This document shows, one piece after another, positions 7,205 through 11,389 of a stretch of 11,389 bases of DNA; the stretch's first letter is position 1, and each line of letters begins with the position of its first letter. The DNA is from Deltaproteobacteria bacterium (lineage in GTDB: Bacteria; Desulfobacterota_B; Binatia; Bin18). The notes below the pieces were generated by a model, which saw only the letters and a list, made by a program, of their open reading frames with translations, was not told where the DNA came from and did no database searches. The position numbers were made by a program, and so were the translations under genes. The stretch lies in assembly GCA_012271025.1 (NCBI GenBank), contig JAAXHF010000104.1, positions 1 through 11,389 on the forward strand. The letters are read 5' to 3'.

Positions 7205-8277
7205 GCACGCCTCTCCTCTTGGCCGTTGCGAAACGCGGGCATCACATACTTGGCGAAGCGCTCCAGCGAGGCGACGACATGCTCGGGCTGCATGCCGCCC
7301 TGGGCCACCTCGAGCAGCAGATAGTTGGTGCCGTAAAATTCCTGAGCCCAGCGGATGCGTTCAATCAGGTTGTCGGGATCGCCGATCAGGATCAGGTTGC
7401 GGCTGTCCAGATCGTCGTAGGTCGCTCCGGCGAAGCCTTCGAGCATGACCTTATGCCGGTCGAAGCTGGGCGAGGTATGCGGCCGTCGCAGGGCCAGGCT
7501 GCCAAAGAAATGGTAGTAGTCAAAGACGTGCTGACCGCCGTGGCGGTGCGCCTCCTGGTTGGTTTCCCCGCAGTACATCTGGTACACCCCGGCTATCTCG
7601 CGTTGGGCCGGATCGTAGCCGTTCTCGGTCAGCGCCCGACGGTAGGCGGCAATGCCCTGCCGAACCGCCTCGCGGTCGGGAATGAAAAAGGCCGTGGCCA
7701 GGTGAAAACCGCGGCTGCCGGCCCACTCGTAGCTCTCGGGCGTGACCGCTCCGGCGGCATAAATCGGCGGGTGGGGCTGCTGGCGCGGCTTGGGGAAAAA
7801 GCTGTAGTCCTGGAGGGTGTAAAACTCACCCTGATACGAGAACGGCGCGTCGGCCAGCCAGGCTTTGACCAGCAGGTCCGTGCCCTCCCGGTAGCGCCGG
7901 ACGTTCTCGTCCTCGTCAACGCCAAACACCTCGTAGGCATACTTGATGAACCCGCGTCCAATCCCGTACTCCAGCCGTCCCTGGCTTAGCACGTCGAGCA
8001 TGGCGTACTCCTCGGCCAGCCGGATCGGGTGATGCAGCGGCACCAGGGAGACGCCGGTGCCGAGACGAATCCGTTTGGTGCGCGCCGCCGCAGCCATGGC
8101 CATCAGCGGCGGCGAACCAAACGAGTAGCCGGAGTAGTGGTGCTCGCCAAACCACACCGCATCGTAGCCCAGCTCTTCCTCCAGCTGGATCTGGTCCAGG
8201 ATGTGTTCGTAGTACTGCGAGGGGCTGCCGTGGATCTCGGGGTGGTACTCGACGTTGTACAGGATGCCGAACTTCAT
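7201..8277 (-). CDS. Luciferase-like (LLM) flavin-dependent monooxygenase
   Basis: This 358-residue protein covers the normal LLM length. Visible are the MKFGILYNVEYH first strand, the helix LEEELGYDAVWFGEHH with E45-H46-H47, RIRLGTGVSLVPLHHPIRLAEEYAMLDVLSQGR (69-101), GIGRGF (105-110), PPIYAAGAVTPES and a C-terminal GDPDNLIERI. It should be a cytoplasmic FMNH2- (or F420H2-) dependent oxidoreductase. An in-frame ATG at 8493 would add 72 residues, but that stretch is translated repeat DNA (HSSFSIHHS-like), so I take the ATG at 8277, whose MKFG matches its paralogue and has AAGGGCAGG just upstream. It is the first gene of a minus-strand operon; its TGA overlaps the ATG of the next LLM gene by four bases. 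The two share the EHH motif and the HPIRxAEExAMLDxLSxGR block, so they are paralogues and possibly partners. Confidence 0.93.
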   Translation of the reverse strand: MKFGILYNVEYHPEIHGSPSQYYEHILDQIQLEEELGYDAVWFGEHHYSGYSFGSPPLMAMAAAARTKRIRLGTGVSLVPLHHPIRLAEEYAMLDVLSQGRLEYGIGRGFIKYAYEVFGVDEDENVRRYREGTDLLVKAWLADAPFSYQGEFYTLQDYSFFPKPRQQPHPPIYAAGAVTPESYEWAGSRGFHLATAFFIPDREAVRQGIAAYRRALTENGYDPAQREIAGVYQMYCGETNQEAHRHGGQHVFDYYHFFGSLALRRPHTSPSFDRHKVMLEGFAGATYDDLDSRNLILIGDPDNLIERIRWAQEFYGTNYLLLEVAQGGMQPEHVVASLERFAKYVMPAFRNGQEERRA

Positions 8278-8325
8278 GCCTGCCCTTATACACATCCCGG
8301 TTCGGATCGTGCAATGATACGGTCC

Positions 8326-8360
8326 TGAATGATGAATGCTGAACGATGAATGCTGAACGA
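8326..8360. repeat. Heptanucleotide tandem array, 5 units (TGAAYGM)
   Basis: Five consecutive 7-base units read TGAATGA, TGAATGC, TGAACGA, TGAATGC and TGAACGA. A further unit-like TGAATGG lies at 8442-8448. A seven-base period moves the TGA and ATG triplets through all three frames, so translated versions give spurious HSSF/IHHS-type peptides on the minus strand. Confidence 0.85.
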
Positions 8361-8438
8361 CAGTTGTAGGGGCCGCCCCCTGTGGCTGCCCGAATGCTGA
8401 ACGGCAGTTGTAGGGGCAGCCTCCTGTGGCTGCCCGAA
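8351..8438. repeat. 44-bp tandem direct repeat, each unit with a GC hairpin
   Basis: Unit 1 (8351-8394) and unit 2 (8395-8438) agree at 41 of 44 positions, and a third begins (TGCTGAA, 8439-8445). Each has a hairpin core: in unit 2, GGGCAGCC and GGCTGCCC pair perfectly over 8 bp around a TCCTGT loop; unit 1 has one mismatch in the same stem. It begins inside the heptad array, so the heptads form the edges of the unit. This looks like a REP- or MITE-like palindromic intergenic element, present here in duplicate. Confidence 0.85.
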
Positions 8439-8482
8439 TGCTGAATGGCGGATGAAGACAAACGACGAAAAGGAGGAACGCC

Positions 8483-10027
8483 ATGAGCCTCAAGCGACCA
8501 AGCCTGGAACAGCTGGCCGATGTGGCCGACCGCTACGCCCTGCACCTGACCGAAGACGACCTGGAATCCTTCCAGGGCCTGATGGACGGCATGCTGGCCT
8601 CGTACGCCCGCCTGGATCAACTCACCGTCCCCAGCCTGCCGGTGAGCTACCCGCGCACACCCGGCTATCGTCCCCAGCCCCAGGACAACCCCCTGGGCGC
8701 CTGGTACTGGCGCACCGAAGTCAAGGGCGCTGCGTCCGGTCCGCTGGCCGGCCGAACGGTTGCGCTCAAGGACAACATCTGCCTGGCCGGGGTGCCGATG
8801 ATGAACGGCAGCAGCGTGCTGGAGGGCTATGTGCCCGACATCGACGCCACGGTCGTCACCCGCATCCTTGACGCCGGCGGCACGATTACGGGCAAGGCGG
8901 TGTGCGAGCACCTGTGCGCCTCGGGCGGCAGTCATAGCAGCGACACCGGCCCGGTCCACAATCCCTACGATCTGAGCCGCACCAGCGGCGGCTCGTCGAG
9001 CGGCAGCGGTGCGCTGGTGGCGGCCGGCCAGGTCGATATGGCGCTCGGCGGCGACCAGGGCGGGTCGATTCGGATTCCGAGTTCGTGGTGCGGCATCTGC
9101 GGCCTGAAACCGACCCACGGCCTGGTGCCCTACACCGGCATCTTCCCCATCGACATCACGGTTGACCACACCGGTCCGATGGCCCGCAGCGTGGCCGATG
9201 TCGCCCTGCTGCTGGAGGTCATTGCCGGCCCCGACGGCCTTGATCCGCGCCAGCAGGCCGGCTTGCCGGGACAGGCGTATCAACAGGCGCTGAGCGGCGA
9301 GATTCGGGGGCTGCGGGTCGGCCTTGTCCAGGAGGGCTTTGGCTGGGACGGCCTGTCCGAACCGGATGTCGAGGACTGTGTGACCGAGTCGGCCCAGGCT
9401 CTGGCCGGCCTGGGCGCCGAGGTCAGCAGCGTGTCGATCCCCTGGCACCGCGACGGGCGGCATATCCTGAACGCGATTCTGATGGAGGGCGCCACCGCCC
9501 TGGTCGCCCAGGGCAACAGCATGGGCACCAACTGGAAGGGCTATTACACCACCAGCCTGCTGGACGCCTACGCCCGAGGCCAGCGCACCCGAGCCGACGA
9601 CCTGTCGGAGACCGTCAAGCTGATCGTCCTGCTGGGCGGCTATATGCAGGAGCACTATCACGGCCGCTACTACGCCAAGGCCCAGAACTTGGCCCGCTCC
9701 CTGACCGCAGCCTATGACGCCGCGCTCCAGGAGTGCGATCTGTTAGCAATGCCGACGGTTCCCCTCAAAGCCACCCGTATCCCGGCCCCGGACGCCAGCC
9801 GCGAGGAACTGGTCACCCGCTCCATGGAAATGGCGCCCAATACTGCGCCGTTCGACGTTAGCGGCCATCCCGCGCTCAGCGTTCCGTGCGGCATGTCGGA
9901 CGGCCTGCCGATCGGCATGATGCTGGTCGGTCGGACGGGCGACGACGCGACCGTGCTGCGGGCCGGGGATGCGTTCCAGCGCCAGGTGTACACGCCGCCC
10001 AGCCCGCCGCCTCTGAACGATGAATGA
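8483..10027 (+). CDS. Amidase-signature family amidase (enantioselective Rhodococcus-type)
   Basis: This 514-residue cytoplasmic hydrolase converts amides to carboxylic acids and ammonia through a Ser-cisSer-Lys triad. Those residues fall at K96 (VALKDNI), S171 (GGSSSGSG) and S195 (GGDQGGSIRIPS), the same numbers I recall for the Rhodococcus N-771 amidase. Whole blocks match that enzyme as I remember it: DNPLGAWY, AGVPMMNGSS, ATVVTRIL, GLVPYTGIFPI, DALSETVKL-like DDLSETVKL, NTAPFDVSGHPALSVP and LPIGMMLVGR. Such amidases often sit beside nitrile hydratase genes and act on arylalkyl or aliphatic amides, but no nitrile hydratase is present here. AGGAGG is 6 bases upstream of the ATG. The last four codons and the stop lie inside a heptad repeat. 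The third LLM gene follows after 29 bases, suggesting co-transcription. Confidence 0.94.
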   Translation: MSLKRPSLEQLADVADRYALHLTEDDLESFQGLMDGMLASYARLDQLTVPSLPVSYPRTPGYRPQPQDNPLGAWYWRTEVKGAASGPLAGRTVALKDNICLAGVPMMNGSSVLEGYVPDIDATVVTRILDAGGTITGKAVCEHLCASGGSHSSDTGPVHNPYDLSRTSGGSSSGSGALVAAGQVDMALGGDQGGSIRIPSSWCGICGLKPTHGLVPYTGIFPIDITVDHTGPMARSVADVALLLEVIAGPDGLDPRQQAGLPGQAYQQALSGEIRGLRVGLVQEGFGWDGLSEPDVEDCVTESAQALAGLGAEVSSVSIPWHRDGRHILNAILMEGATALVAQGNSMGTNWKGYYTTSLLDAYARGQRTRADDLSETVKLIVLLGGYMQEHYHGRYYAKAQNLARSLTAAYDAALQECDLLAMPTVPLKATRIPAPDASREELVTRSMEMAPNTAPFDVSGHPALSVPCGMSDGLPIGMMLVGRTGDDATVLRAGDAFQRQVYTPPSPPPLNDE

Positions 10028-10048
10028 TGAATGATGAATGATGAACGG
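10014..10048. repeat. Heptanucleotide tandem array, 5 units (TGAAYGR), at the amidase/LLM junction
   Basis: The units are TGAACGA, three copies of TGAATGA, and TGAACGG. The amidase frame enters it out of phase and ends LNDE-stop within it (TGA at 10025-10027). The array ends at the ribosome site of the next gene (GGAGG, 10047-10051). It is the same unit family and the same copy number as at 8326-8360. Confidence 0.88.
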
Positions 10049-10056
10049 AGGACACG

Positions 10057-11136
10057 ATGGAATTCGGTATCTGTCTGGCAACGAAAATCGACGACTGGCA
10101 GCTGATCTCCTACGCCGAGGATCTGGGCTTTGACCGGGCCTGGATCCCGGACTCGCAGATGATCTGGTCGGACTGCTATGCGGTCATGGCCCTGGCCGCC
10201 CAAAACACCTCGCGGATTCAGCTGGGCACCGGTGTCGCCATCCCCGGCACCCGGATTGCTCCGGTGACCGCCCACTCGATTGCTTCGATCAATCAACTTG
10301 CGCCGGGCCGGGTGTTTCTGGGCATCGGCACCGGCCACACCGCCATGCGGGTGATGGGCATGGAGCCGATGCGAATACGCGACTTCCGGGAATACCTGCG
10401 GGTGCTCAGGATTCTGCTGCGGGGAGAGGAGGTCGAATACACCCTGGCCGACCGGACTCGCACGATCCGGTTTCTGCACCAGGATTTGCGCTTTGTGAAC
10501 CTCGACAATCCAATTCCCATCTATGTGGCCGCCAACGGCCCGCGGGCGCTGAGGTCGGCCGGGGAGTTCGGCGACGGGCTGGTCTCGGCCTTTAACGAGC
10601 GTCCCGAAATGCTGGCCGCCCACCTCGACCAGGTTCGGGCCGGGGCCGAGAAGGCCGACCGCAGCCTGCCCGACACCTTTCATACCTCGACGCTGACCAC
10701 TGCGGTCGTGCTCCAGCCCGGCGAGCGCCTGGACTCCGACCGGGTCATTGACGAGTGCGGCTCGCAGGTCGCCGCGATCATCCACTTTGTGTACGAAATC
10801 TACAAACAGACCGCCAACGAGGACGTTATTCCCGAGGCGTTTCGCGGCATCTGGGACGAGTACTGCGCCTCTGTCGAGCGGATGGAAACGCCCCAGGACA
10901 AACGCTATCTCCAGATTCACAACGGCCACTGCACCTTTCTGGTGCCCGAAGAACGGCGCTTCATCACCCCCGAGGCGATTCGCGGCGTGTGTCTGATCGG
11001 GACGCCGGACGAACTCATCGCCCAGATCCGAGCCGCCGAACAGGCGGGTCTCAAAGAGGTCGTGCTCCTGCCGCCCAGAGACGCGGCGCGCAAGGTGTTT
11101 GCGGATTTCGCCGAGCAGGTGATGCGCCGCTACTGA
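10057..11136 (+). CDS. F420-type luciferase-like (LLM) oxidoreductase
   Basis: This 359-residue TIM-barrel oxidoreductase has the MEFGICLATKIDDW first strand, AEDLGFDRAWIPD (20-32), RIQLGTGVAIPGTR (53-66), INQLAPGRVFLGIGTGHTAMR (78-98) and IPIYVAANGPRAL. The GIGTGHTAMR cofactor/phosphate loop and the absence of the EHH motif place it nearer the F420-dependent methylene-tetrahydromethanopterin-reductase-like branch than the two minus-strand LLM proteins. Residues about 232-308, between the barrel core and the closing GTPDELIAQIRAAEQAG, form an insertion with HFVYEIYKQ, WDEYCASVERM, HNGHCTFLVPEERRF. I have an impression of similar insertions in a subset of this family. GGAGGACACG precedes the ATG. 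It follows the amidase by 29 bases and probably acts in the same route; cofactor choice and substrate are inferred. Confidence 0.9.
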   Translation: MEFGICLATKIDDWQLISYAEDLGFDRAWIPDSQMIWSDCYAVMALAAQNTSRIQLGTGVAIPGTRIAPVTAHSIASINQLAPGRVFLGIGTGHTAMRVMGMEPMRIRDFREYLRVLRILLRGEEVEYTLADRTRTIRFLHQDLRFVNLDNPIPIYVAANGPRALRSAGEFGDGLVSAFNERPEMLAAHLDQVRAGAEKADRSLPDTFHTSTLTTAVVLQPGERLDSDRVIDECGSQVAAIIHFVYEIYKQTANEDVIPEAFRGIWDEYCASVERMETPQDKRYLQIHNGHCTFLVPEERRFITPEAIRGVCLIGTPDELIAQIRAAEQAGLKEVVLLPPRDAARKVFADFAEQVMRRY

Positions 11137-11145
11137 AGACCATAA

Positions 11146-11166
11146 TGAACGATGGATGATGCATGC
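11146..11166. repeat. Degenerate heptad remnant after the third LLM gene
   Basis: TGAACGA, TGGATGA and TGCATGC follow each other in 7-base register ten bases after the stop codon. They are a decayed copy of the arrays at 8326 and 10014, and the last unit merges into the hairpin at 11157-11189. Confidence 0.5.
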
Positions 11167-11189
11167 TGGCCGGCGCTCGGCATGCATCA
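11157..11189 (+). terminator. 10-bp hairpin downstream of the third LLM gene
   Basis: TGATGCATGC and GCATGCATCA form a perfect 10-bp inverted repeat around a 13-base loop, starting 20 bases after the stop codon. The position suits transcription termination or mRNA 3'-end protection, but no T-run follows, so it is not a standard intrinsic terminator. It may instead be a repeat-derived dyad. Confidence 0.4.
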
Positions 11190-11205
11190 GGCGTCCTCAA
11201 GGGGA

Positions 11206-11294
11206 GAGGGTTCCGTAGGGGCACGGCATGCCGACGATCAAGAACCCGTCCATTGTACCAGAATTGGAGGGTTCCGTAGGGGCACGGCATGCCG
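11206..11294. repeat. Pair of identical 28-bp direct repeats, 61 bp apart
   Basis: The sequence GAGGGTTCCGTAGGGG continuing through CACGGCATGCCG occurs at 11206-11233 and again, identically, at 11267-11294. The first copy then diverges into unrelated sequence; the second continues into a full palindrome. The first is therefore a truncated copy of the same element. Confidence 0.88.
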
Positions 11295-11303
11295 TGCCCC
11301 TAC
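11276..11303. repeat. 28-bp perfect palindrome (MITE/REP-like)
   Basis: The half-site GTAGGGGCACGGCA is followed at once by its exact reverse complement, giving a 28-bp palindrome with no loop. Palindromic GTAGGGGC-type units recur between genes of many environmental bacteria (my general knowledge) and are usually thought to be small non-autonomous mobile or REP-like elements. The core GTAGGGGC is also in the 44-bp repeat at 8351-8438. Confidence 0.85.
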
Positions 11304-11307
11304 TTGA

Positions 11308-11330
11308 GGGAGAGGGGTTGGGGTGAGGGG
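11308..11330 (+). other. Putative G-quadruplex tract
   Basis: Four G-runs (GGG, GGGG, GGGG, GGGG) are separated by loops of 3, 2 and 3 bases, which fits the standard G3+N1-7 pattern. It directly follows the 28-bp palindrome. Confidence 0.55.
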
Positions 11331-11389
11331 AAAACCGCTATACAGATGAATTCGCATCACACATTGGCAAAGGGGGAAGCCTGTCCTGA

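Larger units (their letters stand above)
8278..8482. promoter_or_regulatory. Divergent intergenic region carrying repeats
   Basis: This is a 205-base gap between the LLM operon (minus) and the amidase gene (plus), so both promoters should lie here. I see no convincing -35/-10 pair. Most of it is repeat DNA: five heptads (8326-8360) and a 44-bp tandem hairpin repeat (8351-8438). The stretch 8278-8325 is the only unrepeated part and is the most likely place for the minus-strand promoter. The amidase ribosome site (AGGAGG, 8471-8476) follows the repeats. Confidence 0.5.
11137..11389. other. Right-end intergenic stretch, repeats only
   Basis: I find no supported gene in these 253 bases. They hold a heptad remnant, a 10-bp hairpin, a 28-bp direct repeat pair, a 28-bp perfect palindrome and a G-run tract. 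A short frame from an ATG at 11346 (MNSHHTLAKGEACP) runs off the edge, but it has no ribosome site at a proper distance and is not called. Confidence 0.6.

Noticed and set aside
5189..7324. A 711-codon open frame on the + strand opposite the LLM and hydrolase genes.
   Set aside because: It runs antisense across two well-supported genes and their junction, has arginine/glycine/histidine-rich low-order composition, and shows no domain motif. It is open only because of the high GC content.
8351..8445. The 44-bp tandem repeat as a CRISPR array.
   Set aside because: The units abut without variable spacers, there are only two copies, and no cas genes are visible.
8278..8493. A 72-residue N-terminal extension of the first LLM protein with a hydrophobic, signal-like beginning.
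   Set aside because: It is translated repeat DNA. The paralogue starts at MKF, and a ribosome-like site lies before 8277.
7916..9661. A 581-codon open frame on the - strand crossing the amidase, the intergenic repeats and part of LLM.
   Set aside because: It passes through the repeat region (HSSF/LQLPFSIRAA-like translated repeats) and is antisense to the amidase catalytic blocks. No motif supports it.
9712..11187. A 491-codon open frame on the - strand opposite the third LLM gene.
   Set aside because: It is antisense to the conserved LLM motifs and includes a translated heptad array (FIIHHSSF).
11346..11389. A short open frame (MNSHHTLAKGEACP) running off the right edge.
   Set aside because: No ribosome site at a proper distance and too short to judge; it could be the start of a gene beyond the window.

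Overview
This is a GC-rich (about 60% or more by eye), gene-dense bacterial window. The organism cannot be named from the sequence. A family of luciferase-like flavin/F420 oxidoreductases, a quinohaemoprotein-type dehydrogenase, and intergenic heptad and palindromic repeats suggest an uncultured soil, water or symbiont lineage, such as a Tectomicrobia- or Binatota-like group or a relative of Deltaproteobacteria or Chloroflexi. That placement is a guess from gene content.

Layout. (1) 1-2861, + strand: the 3' part of a gene for a Cache-type sensor/binding protein with a C-terminal beta domain. Nine bases later comes a secreted PQQ beta-propeller dehydrogenase with its own N-terminal haem-c motif, resembling polyvinyl-alcohol dehydrogenase. 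(2) 2930-3691, - strand: an NAD-type short-chain dehydrogenase, divergent from (3) a 97-residue hypothetical protein (3858-4151). (4) 4274-4617, + strand: an antitoxin-like gene whose stop codon overlaps the start of a PIN-domain (VapC) toxin gene that stops after 22 codons, so the toxin is a stump. (5) 8277-4655, - strand: an operon of two tandem luciferase-like monooxygenases joined by an ATGA overlap, then an alpha/beta hydrolase. The second monooxygenase carries an unusual ~190-residue C-terminal extension. (6) 8483-11136, + strand: an amidase-signature hydrolase very like the enantioselective Rhodococcus amidases, then a third, F420-type luciferase-like oxidoreductase. (7) 11137-11389: no convincing gene, but dense repeats: a hairpin, a 28-bp perfect palindrome with a partial direct copy, and a G-quadruplex-type G-run tract.

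Function. Regions 5 and 6 together look like an accessory catabolic island: flavin or F420 oxygenases to open or oxidise a substrate, an alpha/beta hydrolase and an amidase to cleave C-C, ester or amide bonds, and possibly the nearby dehydrogenase for alcohol oxidation. The substrate is unknown. The logic resembles oxidative then hydrolytic breakdown of N-containing compounds (compare RutA/RutD in pyrimidine degradation), but no gene here is a clear member of that pathway.

The strongest points for a second look are the monooxygenase with the fused beta domain, the coupled monooxygenase pair, heptad repeats (TGAAYGM/R) at all three boundaries of the amidase and third-monooxygenase genes, the 44-bp tandem hairpin repeat, and the decayed toxin-antitoxin locus.
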